DNA of 64,000 nucleotides from an uncultured Flavobacteriaceae bacterium (GTDB lineage Bacteria > Bacteroidota > Bacteroidia > Flavobacteriales > Flavobacteriaceae): positions 670,308 through 734,307 of the forward strand of contig CANKZG010000001.1 in assembly GCA_947488435.1 (NCBI GenBank), given 5' to 3'. Made by a program: the position numbers and the translations under genes. Positions 45,335 through 54,363 of the stretch are shown here, in pieces. Numbering within the stretch: the first letter of the stretch is position 1; every line of letters starts with the position of its first letter. The notes under the pieces were generated by a model, which was given only the letters and a program-made list of their open reading frames with translations, did no database searches and was not told where the DNA came from.

Positions 45335-47146
45335 TTATAAAATATTATCCTTCATTTTATTCCAAACTCTTATTAACAAGAATCCTGATACGAATGCAAT
45401 AAGTGTTAATATTAAAGCCGAAATTGTTCGACCATATATCCAATATCCTGTGGCAAACATAATCGTGTAAATAAGCACACATCCTAAAATCATAGCCGTA
45501 ACTCCAGAGGGCACACTCCATTTCTCCTTTGCATTTACAATATCAACCTTATCTGTTTTTGCATCATTAACTACTTTTGACCAGCCCGGACCTCCTGGTT
45601 GTATTTTTCGATAGAATTCACGCAGTACTTCTTTTGATTCTGCCTGTGTCATAAAAGTTACCGTTAACCATATGGCTGAAGTTACAATCACCACAAAAGG
45701 ATATTCTGCCCAATCTGGAAACACCCCCGTTTCAGGAGCAAAAAGAAACTCTCCAAGCTTTGTTTTTACCATTAAAATAGATAAAATCCCCGAGGCAAAC
45801 ATTGCGGTAATTTCACTCCAAGCGTTGATTCGCCACCAAAACCAGCGCAAAATAAATACCAATCCGGTTCCTGCACCAAAAGTTAATAAAAGATCGAAGA
45901 CCTGAAATGCATTTTCAAGTGCTAAAGCTAAAGTTGCACTAAGCACCATTAAAACAACGGTTGATAATCTTCCTACGCGAACCATTTGCTTTTCGGTTGC
46001 ATTCGGGTTGATTTGTTGCTTGTAAAAATCAAACACGATATAGGAAGAACCCCAATTAAGTTGGGTAGAAATAGTACTCATATAAGCAGCAATTAGCGAC
46101 GCTAAAACGAGTCCTAAAAGCCCACTAGGTAATTTGGTCAACATTGCCGAATACGCTAAATCATGACCTAATTTACTCTCCACAACATTTGGGAAGGCTT
46201 CGGAAATACTTGCGATATCCGGATACACTACTAAAGAAGCCAAAGCCACTAAAATCCATGGCCATGGACGTAGCGCATAATGCATAATATTGAAGAAAAA
46301 GGTCGCTCCAATAGCATGATTCTCATCTTTGGCAGCTAACATTCGTTGTGCAATATAGCCTCCTCCTCCGGGTTCAGCACCGGGATACCAAGAGCTCCAC
46401 CATTGCACTGCCAAAGGAATTATAAAGAGCGTTATTAGTGCTTTTTTATTACTGAAATCGGGTAAAATATTCAACTTACTCACTACATTCTCATTTTCCA
46501 TCATAGCAGAAATTCCGCCCACTTCGGGAATGTTTACAAGATAGTAAGCCGCTCCAATGGCTCCCGCCATAGCTACAAAAAACAAAAGAAAATCAGTATA
46601 TACCACTCCTTTAAATCCTCCTAAGGCACTAAAGATCACAGTGATAAGACCGGCACCTATAACTGTTTCCAGAGGTTCTAAGCCTAACATTATACCTCCT
46701 ATTTTGATAGCAGCTAAAGTAACCGAGGCCATGGTAATTACGTTAAATAAAACCCCGAGGTAAACGGATCTAAATTTTCTTAAAAAACTGGCGGCTTTTC
46801 CTCCGTATCGCATTTCATAAAATTCCAAATCCGTGTTAACATTAGATTTTCGCCACAGTTTGGCATATACAAAAACGGTTAGCAAGCCGGTAATTAAAAA
46901 ACACCACCATACCCAATTTCCAGAAACACCATTAGTCCTAACAATATCTGTTACAAGATTTGGTGTGTCTGTAGAAAATGTGGTGGCAACCATAGAAAGC
47001 CCAAGCAACCACCAAGGCATTGTCCTTCCCGAGAGAAAGAATTCTGAAGAGTTTTTTCCGGATCTTTTGGAAACAAAAATTCCTATTCCTAAAACGATTG
47101 AGAAGAAAATTATAATTAGACTATAATCTAAAGTACTGAGCTCCAT
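45335..47146 (-). CDS. Sodium:solute symporter (SSS family)
   Basis: This 603-residue permease has about 13-14 predicted TM helices and belongs to the sodium/solute symporter family that also holds SGLT and PutP. Recognisable features are an N-terminal helix (YSLIIIFFSIVLGIGIFVSKR), the GRTMPWWLLGLSMVATTFSTDTP region, the GGFKGVVYTDFLLFFVAM helix and the STISTQLNWGSSYIVFDFY helix. Sodium-coupled uptake of a sugar or small polar solute is expected. The substrate cannot be read from sequence. A soluble stretch near 490-530 precedes the last helices. The NagX-like gene follows 8 nt later, so the two are likely co-transcribed. Confidence 0.92.
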   Translation of the reverse strand: MELSTLDYSLIIIFFSIVLGIGIFVSKRSGKNSSEFFLSGRTMPWWLLGLSMVATTFSTDTPNLVTDIVRTNGVSGNWVWWCFLITGLLTVFVYAKLWRKSNVNTDLEFYEMRYGGKAASFLRKFRSVYLGVLFNVITMASVTLAAIKIGGIMLGLEPLETVIGAGLITVIFSALGGFKGVVYTDFLLFFVAMAGAIGAAYYLVNIPEVGGISAMMENENVVSKLNILPDFSNKKALITLFIIPLAVQWWSSWYPGAEPGGGGYIAQRMLAAKDENHAIGATFFFNIMHYALRPWPWILVALASLVVYPDIASISEAFPNVVESKLGHDLAYSAMLTKLPSGLLGLVLASLIAAYMSTISTQLNWGSSYIVFDFYKQQINPNATEKQMVRVGRLSTVVLMVLSATLALALENAFQVFDLLLTFGAGTGLVFILRWFWWRINAWSEITAMFASGILSILMVKTKLGEFLFAPETGVFPDWAEYPFVVIVTSAIWLTVTFMTQAESKEVLREFYRKIQPGGPGWSKVVNDAKTDKVDIVNAKEKWSVPSGVTAMILGCVLIYTIMFATGYWIYGRTISALILTLIAFVSGFLLIRVWNKMKDNIL

Positions 47147-47220
47147 AGTTAGGTTGTTGGTTATTTAAACTTATAAAACATTTCAAATTTGAAGAAGCTT
47201 AAAGATATCATTTTTTAGAA

Positions 47221-47228
47221 TACTTTTG
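47221..47228 (+). promoter_or_regulatory. Possible -7 box before the TauE/SafE gene
   Basis: TACTTTTG matches TANNTTTG exactly, 24 nt before the ATG at 47253. No TTG lies at the proper -33 distance (the nearest TTTG is about 29 nt upstream), so this is a weak call. Confidence 0.35.
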
Positions 47229-47252
47229 TATTCAGCTTCTTAAAAACCAACG

Positions 47253-48008
47253 ATGTCCACTTTGCCTAATGATGAAATTATTCTACTATCGTGGCTTTTA
47301 GCATTTCTTGGTGCTTTTGTTATTGGATTGTCTAAAGCTGGGATAAAGGGCATCGCCATTGTCAATGTTACCTTAATGGCCTTGGCATTTGGAGCAAAAG
47401 AATCCACTGGTCTTATAATTCCTTTATTAGTTTTAGGAGATGCTTTTGCGGTTATATATTATAACAGGCATACCCAATGGAAATACATTGTTCAATTTCT
47501 TCCATGGATATTAATAGGCGTCTTGATTGGAGTATTTATAGGAAAAGATTTGCCAGAAACTACATTCAAATGGGCCATGTCTAGTATCATTTTATTTAGT
47601 ATCATTTTCATGTTTTGGTGGGACCAACGCGCCACTCAAAAAGTTCCAACCCATTGGGGTTTTGCAAGTTTTATAGGAATCTTAGCAGGAGTTACAACCA
47701 TGATCGGGAATTTAGCAGGAGCATTTTCTAACATTTTCTTTTTAGCGATGCGATTGCCCAAAAATCAATTTATCGGCACCGCTGCGTGGTTATTTTTGAT
47801 CGTTAATTTATTTAAACTTCCCTTTCATTTTTTTGTTTGGAAAACGATTTCTGTAGAAACACTTATCATCAATTTAAAATTAATTCCTGCAATGATTGTG
47901 GGTCTGCTTGCAGGTATTTTTTTGCTGCAATTAATTAAAGAATCTTTTTACCGAAAAATGATTCTGGTTTTAACAGCAATCGGAGCTGTTCTAATTCTAT
48001 TTCGATAA
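47253..48008 (+). CDS. TauE/SafE (TSUP) family membrane permease
   Basis: This 251-residue protein has about eight TM helices. The family pattern of two homologous halves is visible: SWLLAFLGAFVIGLSKAGIKG near the start and SFIGILAGVTTMIGNLAGAFSNIFFLAMRLPKNQFIGTAAWLFLIVNLFKLP in the second half, with the conserved G-N-x-x-G and lysine/phenylalanine positions. TSUP proteins export sulfite, sulfoacetate or other sulfur- and carbon-containing anions. The substrate here is unknown, and no sulfur-metabolism gene is adjacent. It is divergent from the symporter gene and ends before a bidirectional terminator. Confidence 0.9.
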   Translation: MSTLPNDEIILLSWLLAFLGAFVIGLSKAGIKGIAIVNVTLMALAFGAKESTGLIIPLLVLGDAFAVIYYNRHTQWKYIVQFLPWILIGVLIGVFIGKDLPETTFKWAMSSIILFSIIFMFWWDQRATQKVPTHWGFASFIGILAGVTTMIGNLAGAFSNIFFLAMRLPKNQFIGTAAWLFLIVNLFKLPFHFFVWKTISVETLIINLKLIPAMIVGLLAGIFLLQLIKESFYRKMILVLTAIGAVLILFR

Positions 48009-48065
48009 GCAGACCGTTGTGAATGAGTTTCACCACGCTGAGTGAAACAAAAGGTTAAAGCATAA

Positions 48066-48094
48066 AAAAGGCCGAAACATAGTTTCGGCCTTTT
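48066..48094 (+). terminator. Bidirectional rho-independent terminator
   Basis: AAAAGGCCGAAAC and GTTTCGGCCTTTT are perfect reverse complements around an ATA loop. With A4 upstream and T4 downstream it can terminate both the TauE/SafE gene (+) and the convergent lamin-tail lipoprotein gene (-), which ends 22 nt beyond it. Confidence 0.88.
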
Positions 48095-48115
48095 ATGATA
48101 TTCAAAGTATGACAC

Positions 48116-50518
48116 TTATTGGGGTTGAATATCAATTCGTATTACGTTATATCCTCCTCTTGGATCCTGTACATAAACTACACCAGGACCGCTGGTAATT
48201 AATCCTTTTCCGAATTGTACATCTTCCAATGCACTTACTCTACGGATAATGGTATTATCATCAGCAGCACCTTGATTAGGACCACTCTGTCTTGGTGCCT
48301 GATCAGCTCCAAAACCAACAGCTTGATCAACTTCTGTACCTGCATCATATAAATATGCTCTGATGCTTGCATCTGTTCCTGATACTGGCACTCCTGTATC
48401 ATCAAATAATGGGAAACCAACATTATTATAACTCATGAACCAATCATTAGTCTGAACTAACATTGTTCCAAAGCCAAATTTATAATCCTGTCCCTGAGGA
48501 ACTTCTAGTGTAAAAGTTAAGTCTTCACCAGGACCTATATTAACTTCTTGGTCACTAGCAACAACTGGTAAACCTAATCCATTGATATAATCTACAGCCA
48601 CCATATTATTTCCATCTTCAGCTAATTCTTCCAATCCATTTTCAGGGTTGTTTTCCTCACCTTGCACAAAGAAAGGATCTCTTTCTGTGTTGAAGGCATA
48701 GATTAAACCTGGGGAGAATACACTCAAGCTAGAAGACAAACGCAAAGGTGCACCTTGTGTTCCTGTTTCTGTAAACCAATCGAATAAAGGATCTGGATTT
48801 CCATCTTCTGCGATTTGCTCCAAGCCTACTGATCTATCAACAGTACCTAGAGAAAATAGAGGTTCTGGTTGTGTATGTAAGACTACTATTCCAGGAGTTG
48901 CTACAAAACCATTATTTGAACTTGGGTCCAATGATGGATTAGGAAGCATTGCTGCAATTGGACGAATAGTAAAAGTAAACGTACCTGCCGATTGACCATC
49001 TGCTGAAGCTTGGTATGCTAACTCCGCTGTGATATAAGTAGCACCATTTCTTCCTCCTCTATCAACAATTCTTGTTAATGGGTTAGGATCCAGAGGTCCT
49101 ACATTAGCACCCGCTGGTGGGAAGTTCTCTGGTAAGTTATCATCTTCTACTCCTAAATCGAACAAGATAAGTTCTCCTGCGATATCACCCGTTAAGGCCT
49201 GTCCATTGGGGAAAAGGTCTATTCCAGCAAAATCTTCAGGGGCTAAAAACCAATCGTTACTATTTCCCATCATGGTTACTGGTGTAAATTTTGTTCCAGG
49301 CACGGCTTGGAATTCAATTTGATACTGGTAATCTGCATTGTTCAACGGACCTCTACCAACTGAAGCTCCGGTTGCTGCAACTGTTCTTTCTGTGAAGGTA
49401 TGAACGTTAAGATAGTTCGTAACGTTACTTATTGTTACATTAAAGATTGTAGTAGCTGCCTGAACATCATTAGCTTCTCCCAAAGATGGATTTACTTCTT
49501 CTGTCCAATCTGAAGCTGAATCCCCTTCACCATCAAACTCAATACTAAAACTGTTTAATCGAACTGTAGGCACAAATTCTCCTGCCGTCCATATTCCTGC
49601 TGCAACTGCTACATCTTCGCGAGCACTTCCCGAAGCACCATATTGAACGAAATCAACAATTGCTTCCGGATTAGCGAACTGATTCATGGAGTACAATCCT
49701 AAACCAGCTTCAGTATCGGGCATAGTATATGGAAGTACAAGGAATTGACCTGGTGCTAATTCGATATCTCCACTCTCTGGCGTTAAGTCGCCGATCTGAG
49801 CATACGTTCCAGGACCTAAACACAACCAATAGGTACTTAAATCTACAGCAACATCACCATTGTTATATAGTTCTACTAGATCTCTACTCCCATATTGTAC
49901 TTCGTTTAGTACAATAGATCTTAATGGAGCTGGAACCGTTAGTAAGTTATCTGCACCTAAAGTTACCGTACTTGTTTCTGCCCAGTTTGCAGCACCAACA
50001 CCTTCACCATCAAATATAATCGTGTTTGTAGCACTTTCCATTACAGGTACAAACTCTCCTGCTGTCCATATACCAGCAGATACAGCTACATCTTCTCTTG
50101 GGCTTCCAGCCGCACCCCATTGTACGAAATCTGCCAAGGTTGCTGCGTTTCCAAAACCAGAGTTGTCTATATAAAGACCTAAGCCTCCGGTTACATTTGG
50201 CATATCATACGATACTACTAGGTAGTCTCCAGCTGCCAAATTTAAATCTCCTTCTACTTCTAAGTCACCAATTTGTCTATAGGTTCCAGGGCCTAAACAA
50301 AGAAAATAACCACTTAAGTCTACAGCAGTATCACCATTGTTAAAAATCTCAACGCTGTTTCCTAAGTATTCTACTTCATTTAAAATTACTGAGGCTGTTG
50401 CCGCAGGAGGATCTACTGGATCCGGATCTGGATTACTGATTACGGTATCATCTTCTGAACATGATCCTAAGAGGATCGCTGCTGCTAATACTGTTGTTTT
50501 AAAAATATTCTTTTTCAT
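48116..50518 (-). CDS. Secreted lipoprotein with two lamin-tail domains and spondin-like domains
   Basis: This is an 800-residue surface protein. A lipobox (LLGSC, Cys at about 20) follows a signal helix, then a D/P-rich linker. Two lamin-tail-like repeats (about 44-195 and 202-345) share ILNEVEY/VLNEVQY, NNGD-x-AVDLS, CLGPGTY-x-QIGDL, GLGLY and GIWTAGEFVP. The rest (about 355-800) has spondin-N-like character: two NDWF motifs (about 422 and 691), acidic loops GLEQIAEDGNPDP and GLEELAEDGN, and an AYLYDAGTEVDQ strand, all typical of calcium-binding spondin domains. The upstream in-frame GTG at 50521 is less likely than the ATG. The role is unknown; adhesion or nuclease-like cell-surface function is possible, but no catalytic motif is visible. 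Confidence 0.88.
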   Translation of the reverse strand: MKKNIFKTTVLAAAILLGSCSEDDTVISNPDPDPVDPPAATASVILNEVEYLGNSVEIFNNGDTAVDLSGYFLCLGPGTYRQIGDLEVEGDLNLAAGDYLVVSYDMPNVTGGLGLYIDNSGFGNAATLADFVQWGAAGSPREDVAVSAGIWTAGEFVPVMESATNTIIFDGEGVGAANWAETSTVTLGADNLLTVPAPLRSIVLNEVQYGSRDLVELYNNGDVAVDLSTYWLCLGPGTYAQIGDLTPESGDIELAPGQFLVLPYTMPDTEAGLGLYSMNQFANPEAIVDFVQYGASGSAREDVAVAAGIWTAGEFVPTVRLNSFSIEFDGEGDSASDWTEEVNPSLGEANDVQAATTIFNVTISNVTNYLNVHTFTERTVAATGASVGRGPLNNADYQYQIEFQAVPGTKFTPVTMMGNSNDWFLAPEDFAGIDLFPNGQALTGDIAGELILFDLGVEDDNLPENFPPAGANVGPLDPNPLTRIVDRGGRNGATYITAELAYQASADGQSAGTFTFTIRPIAAMLPNPSLDPSSNNGFVATPGIVVLHTQPEPLFSLGTVDRSVGLEQIAEDGNPDPLFDWFTETGTQGAPLRLSSSLSVFSPGLIYAFNTERDPFFVQGEENNPENGLEELAEDGNNMVAVDYINGLGLPVVASDQEVNIGPGEDLTFTLEVPQGQDYKFGFGTMLVQTNDWFMSYNNVGFPLFDDTGVPVSGTDASIRAYLYDAGTEVDQAVGFGADQAPRQSGPNQGAADDNTIIRRVSALEDVQFGKGLITSGPGVVYVQDPRGGYNVIRIDIQPQ

Positions 50519-50670
50519 CACTTAATAAAATTTAGATTGTTTTTGTATTTGTTAATCACAGGGCAAAACACGCAATAACAGAGCGATCACATATAATAAA
50601 GTATGGTGAAAAGGAAATTTGAGCCTTAAAAGTGAATTCTTAAACCTCGAAAAAAAAGCGTTTATAAAAA

Positions 50671-50697
50671 AAGCCTCATAACAATGTCATGAGGCTT
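50671..50697 (-). terminator. Terminator of the zinc-ribbon/TerB-like gene
   Basis: On the minus strand AAGCCTCAT pairs perfectly with ATGAGGCTT around a 9-nt loop, followed by a T-rich stretch. It lies 26 nt past the stop of the gene at 50723-51385. Confidence 0.8.
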
Positions 50698-50722
50698 CTA
50701 TAAATTACTAAGAGATATTAGC

Positions 50723-51385
50723 TTATACTACTGCAACTTCTTTCTTTTTTAATTTATCTAACAATTGCTGATAAAAATCTTTCGGTAAACCACAAGCAAT
50801 TAAATACTCCTTCATTAATGTTTCTTCTTCTTTTTCAATACTCCCATCTGCTAAAAGAACAACCGCCGCTTGTGCTAAAACATTAATAAGAGCTTCGGCA
50901 GACATTTCGTTTCGCGCATCATTTAACAGATCAAAGACGCGATTATCTCTATTACCATGTGCTTTTACCTCCTTAAAAAGTTCCATTAAGCTATCTTTTT
51001 GTTCGGGAAAGCTTTCCATAGCATCCATAATTTCCCGCTCTTCTTCAGGAGCAAAATCTCCATCAATCATCGACATATGCGTCATAGACCCTATCAGCGC
51101 TTTGGCATATATTCTTCTAACCCGTTCTTTATTTTCATTTATTTCTTTTTCAGACCGCTGAAGAACACTTTTAATATTTTCATTATAAGCACTATTACAA
51201 TTTTCACATTCGTAAAAACGATCAATTTCATCTAATGGGATCACTGGAATAAAGAACAGTGTAAACCACCTACGATACAATTTGTTTACCAAATTTCCAT
51301 TATTACAATTCGGGCAGGAATTATTTAGAACTGTACTATCTTTTACTGTATGTTTTAGTCCTCGGGTACCAAAAATAATAAACAT
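50723..51385 (-). CDS. Zinc-ribbon protein with TerB-like domain
   Basis: This is a 220-residue protein. The N-terminal zinc ribbon uses C24-x2-C27 (CPNC) and C60-x2-C63 (CENC), separated by a hydrophobic stretch RRWFTLFFIPVIPL, the pattern of zinc-ribbon-15 membrane-proximal domains. The C-terminal half (about 93-215) is an all-helical TerB-like fold with two acidic metal-type loops, MIDGDFAPEEE and LADGSIEKEEE. TerB domains bind divalent ions and occur in stress and membrane-linked systems. There is no tellurium operon nearby. It has its own terminator and divergent spacing from the oxidoreductase gene, so it is probably monocistronic. Confidence 0.85.
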   Translation of the reverse strand: MFIIFGTRGLKHTVKDSTVLNNSCPNCNNGNLVNKLYRRWFTLFFIPVIPLDEIDRFYECENCNSAYNENIKSVLQRSEKEINENKERVRRIYAKALIGSMTHMSMIDGDFAPEEEREIMDAMESFPEQKDSLMELFKEVKAHGNRDNRVFDLLNDARNEMSAEALINVLAQAAVVLLADGSIEKEEETLMKEYLIACGLPKDFYQQLLDKLKKKEVAVV

Positions 51386-51542
51386 AATTCAGGGTTTAAA
51401 GGGTTAGGAATCGGAATCATAACAAAAAATAGATCCTAATATTGTACTATTGGGCTTCCTATTGGACTTATTTATTTTGATAAAAGCGTATTTTTAGTCC
51501 GCTATAAATAGGTTCCTATTTTCAACAGCATCCTTTAAATGT

Positions 51543-53843
51543 ATGAAACTTTTTAAAAAAAGAAATGTTTTCGCCATACCGCCCATTAAATTCACGGGGG
51601 TTCAATTAAAAGAGCCTGCTGCATATGCCGCTGGCTTGACAGGAGTGAAAATAGCATTGCAACATACGTTTAAAGAGATGGGTATTCAAAAATCTTTGAC
51701 TACGCTTGCCCATATGAATCAAAAAGATGGTTTTGATTGCCCCGGTTGTGCCTGGCCGGACCCTGACAAGCCATCAAAATTAGGTGAATATTGCGAAAAT
51801 GGAGCTAAAGCTCTTGCCGAAGAAGCTACGCATAAAATAATTGGTCCCGATTTTTTCACCAAATATTCGGTAGAAGAACTTTCAGAATGGTCGGATTATA
51901 AGCTTGGAAAAAGCGGACGCTTAGTTGCACCTATGCTATTGCGCCCAGAAAGTATACATTATGAACCAATCTCTTGGGAAAATGCATACCTATTAGTTGC
52001 TGAAAACTTAAAAAAACTAAAAACCCCAGATGAAGCCGTCTTTTATACCTCTGGAAGGTCTAGTAATGAGGCTGCTTTTTTGTATGGCTTATTTGTGCGC
52101 GCTTTTGGCACAAACAATATGCCTGACTGCTCTAATATGTGTCATGAATCCAGCGGTGTTGCTTTAAATGAAACTTTAGGCATTGGCAAAGGATCGGTAA
52201 AATTGGAAGACTTTGATAAAGCAGAAGTTATTATTGTAATGGGTCAAAACCCTGGCACGAACCACCCTCGCATGCTTTCGGCCCTGCAAAAGTGCAAAGA
52301 AAACAAAGGCACTATTATTAGTGTTAATCCTTTAAAAGAAGCTGGACTAGTCCGTTTTAAAAACCCGCAAGAAGTTAAGGGTATTGTGGCATCAGGAACT
52401 GCTTTGACTGACATTCATCTACAAGTAAAGATTAATCAAGACGTTTCGCTGCTTAAACTGATACTCAAAAAACTAGCGGCTCTGGATAAGCAAGACAGAA
52501 ATGTTTTTGATCATGAGTTTATTGAGAACTATACCCATGGTGTAAAGGATTTACTAACCGATTTGGATCGTTTTTCTGAAGAAGAATTACTAAAAATATG
52601 TGGTGTTTCGGCCGCTAAGATAGATGAGGTGGTAAAAATTATAGCAGCAAAAAATAAGATTATAATTTGTTGGGCAATGGGGCTTACGCAGCATAGGAAT
52701 GCGGTAGATAATATTAAGGAGTGTGTAAATCTTCTGTTACTTAAGGGAAGTATAGGAAGAGAAGGTGCCGGTACCTGTCCTGTTCGAGGACATAGCAATG
52801 TGCAAGGAGATCGTTCGGTGGGGATTATGCATCAGGTATCAAATTCGTTAAATACAGCAATAAAAAATGTTTTTGGTTTTGATCCGCCTTTAAAAGAGGG
52901 GTTAGACACCGTACATGCCATTGAAGCTATGTATCGGGGAAAAGCAAAGGTTTTCATGGCTCTGGGAGGCAATTTTTTATCTGCAGCTTCGGACACCATG
53001 TATACCTCTGAAGCGTTACAAAATTGTGATCTTACGATACAGGTAAGTACAAAATTGAATCGAAGTCATCTGGTTACTGGTAAAACAGCGCTTATTCTAC
53101 CCACATTAGGAAGATCAGAGAAAGACACTAAAAACGGGAAACAACGGTTTCTTACTGTTGAGAATAGCATGGGGAAAGTACATCGCACCCAAGGTATACT
53201 TCCTCCAAAATCCAATACATTGCGCAGTGAACCCGAAATAATTGGGGGTATTGCCACTGCTTATTTTAAAGGAAACCATCCTGTGGATTGGGCAATGTTA
53301 GGTGATGATTACAATCAGATCAGACAAAAGTTGGGGGCAGTAATTTCAGGATTTAAAGAAGTACAACAGAAGTCTGAAGGTTCAGGGTATTATCTTCCGA
53401 ATAATGTACGTGAATTAGATTTTACCAAACTCCCTAAAGGAAAAGCACAATTTAGCGTTTGCAAACTTCCACAACATCAACTAAAAGTAGATGAGTTTGT
53501 TCTAATGACTATTCGATCTCATGATCAATTCAATACAACTATCTATGGATTGGATGATCGGTATCGAGGGATCTATAATGAACGTCGAGTTGTTTTTATG
53601 AATCCCGAAGACATGCAATACTTCTGTCTGGAAAAAATGGATCTGGTAGACTTAATCAGTAACTACGACAACAAAGAACGCCGCGCTTCAAAGTTTTTAG
53701 CTATCCCCTACGATATTCCCAAAGGTAATCTTGCAGCCTATTTTCCGGAAACCAATGTGCTAGTACCTTACAACCATTTTGCTTATAAGAGTCATACTCC
53801 TATTAGTAAATCCATAATCGTTAAATTAGAAAAAAGTAATTGA
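51543..53843 (+). CDS. FdhF/YdeP-type molybdopterin oxidoreductase
   Basis: This 766-residue protein belongs to the formate-dehydrogenase-H-like/YdeP group of molybdopterin guanine dinucleotide enzymes. Visible motifs are DGFDCPGCAWPDP (about 60-72, a CxxC pair typical of this group in place of the four-cysteine iron-sulfur motif), FVRAFGTNNMPDCSNMCHESSGVAL near the cofactor pocket, IIVMGQNPGTNHPRML, GREGAGTCPVRGHSNVQGDRSVGI, and the C-terminal MGD-binding domain with TIRSHDQFNTTIYG. E. coli YdeP is linked to acid resistance, but its substrate is not known. No signal peptide is present, so it is cytoplasmic. It is divergent from the TerB-like gene; no molybdenum cofactor genes are in the window. 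Confidence 0.92.
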   Translation: MKLFKKRNVFAIPPIKFTGVQLKEPAAYAAGLTGVKIALQHTFKEMGIQKSLTTLAHMNQKDGFDCPGCAWPDPDKPSKLGEYCENGAKALAEEATHKIIGPDFFTKYSVEELSEWSDYKLGKSGRLVAPMLLRPESIHYEPISWENAYLLVAENLKKLKTPDEAVFYTSGRSSNEAAFLYGLFVRAFGTNNMPDCSNMCHESSGVALNETLGIGKGSVKLEDFDKAEVIIVMGQNPGTNHPRMLSALQKCKENKGTIISVNPLKEAGLVRFKNPQEVKGIVASGTALTDIHLQVKINQDVSLLKLILKKLAALDKQDRNVFDHEFIENYTHGVKDLLTDLDRFSEEELLKICGVSAAKIDEVVKIIAAKNKIIICWAMGLTQHRNAVDNIKECVNLLLLKGSIGREGAGTCPVRGHSNVQGDRSVGIMHQVSNSLNTAIKNVFGFDPPLKEGLDTVHAIEAMYRGKAKVFMALGGNFLSAASDTMYTSEALQNCDLTIQVSTKLNRSHLVTGKTALILPTLGRSEKDTKNGKQRFLTVENSMGKVHRTQGILPPKSNTLRSEPEIIGGIATAYFKGNHPVDWAMLGDDYNQIRQKLGAVISGFKEVQQKSEGSGYYLPNNVRELDFTKLPKGKAQFSVCKLPQHQLKVDEFVLMTIRSHDQFNTTIYGLDDRYRGIYNERRVVFMNPEDMQYFCLEKMDLVDLISNYDNKERRASKFLAIPYDIPKGNLAAYFPETNVLVPYNHFAYKSHTPISKSIIVKLEKSN

Positions 53844-54001
53844 ATTTATTACATTTAACTTTAATTTAGCGTATATTCCTACATATATTATAGAATATTA
53901 TTTATTTTTAGTGTATATAGTTTGTCTAAAAGTAATTAAATGCGATATTCTAACAAAAAAGAATCTTCATTAAAAATATAAAAGTATTCTCTCATGAGGA
54001 A

Positions 54002-54035
54002 TAGACATAAGTCTTGAGTGTCTTTAAGTGTTCAG
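54002..54035 (+). promoter_or_regulatory. Conserved 34-nt leader element, copy 1
   Basis: This block matches bases 60943-60976 at 29 of 34 positions with no gap; the core GAGTGTCTTTAA-R-TGTTCAG is almost invariant. It ends 31 nt before the ATG of the first double-glycine peptide. Within it CTTGA (54013-54017) and TCAGG (54032-54036) can pair around a 14-nt loop. The other copy has a matching 5-bp stem with compensating changes. It may be a 5'-UTR RNA structure or a regulator-binding site. Confidence 0.7.
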
Positions 54036-54066
54036 GCTATTAACACAATTATTAAAATTTACAACT

Positions 54067-54228
54067 ATGAAAAATTTAGGTAATGCTTTGAGTAAAGCTG
54101 AACAAAAGCAAATTACTGGTGGTCAACACCAAGGAAGCAACTATATCTGTATTGAAAACTTCCCTTTTACATATAATGTGAACGCAGGTGAATTATGCGA
54201 TGATGGAGGCGTTCCACTTTGTGTATAA
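54067..54228 (+). CDS. Double-glycine leader peptide, 3 cysteines
   Basis: This is a 53-residue precursor. The leader MKNLGNALSKAEQKQITGG (GG at 18-19) matches the L-S-x2-E-Q-x2-I-x-GG pattern of class II bacteriocin or natural-product leaders, which are cut by C39 peptidases. The predicted mature peptide is 34 residues with cysteines C28, C44 and C52 and ends LCV. An earlier in-frame GTG falls inside the conserved leader element, so the ATG at 54067 is used. The gene is monocistronic with a terminator 57 nt downstream. No C39 exporter is in the window. It may be a bacteriocin, a signal peptide or a modified peptide precursor. Confidence 0.75.
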   Translation: MKNLGNALSKAEQKQITGGQHQGSNYICIENFPFTYNVNAGELCDDGGVPLCV

Positions 54229-54284
54229 TTTGTAATGGTTTGTATAGGTTTATATTTCCTTTACATTGCATAATAGGTTAGACC

Positions 54285-54323
54285 ATGAGCGGTAATTACA
54301 TAAAGTAATTATCGCTCATTTTT
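54285..54323 (+). terminator. Terminator of the first GG-leader peptide gene
   Basis: A 15-bp stem (ATGAGCGGTAATTAC paired with GTAATTATCGCTCAT, one G-U wobble) with a 5-nt loop runs into five T. It can also act on the minus strand to end the anti-sigma gene, which terminates at 54364. Confidence 0.85.
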
Positions 54324-54363
54324 AGATATCATAAACATGTTTATTTTTAAGTGTAAGACTCTA

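Noticed and set aside
53844..54001. Possible small gene in the AT-rich gap after the molybdopterin oxidoreductase
   Set aside because: There is no open frame of useful length with a sensible start, and no conserved motif apart from the leader element that begins at 54002.
54067..54228. Complete bacteriocin export locus
   Set aside because: No peptidase-containing ABC exporter, immunity gene or modification enzyme is adjacent. Only the precursor and possible oxidation machinery are present.
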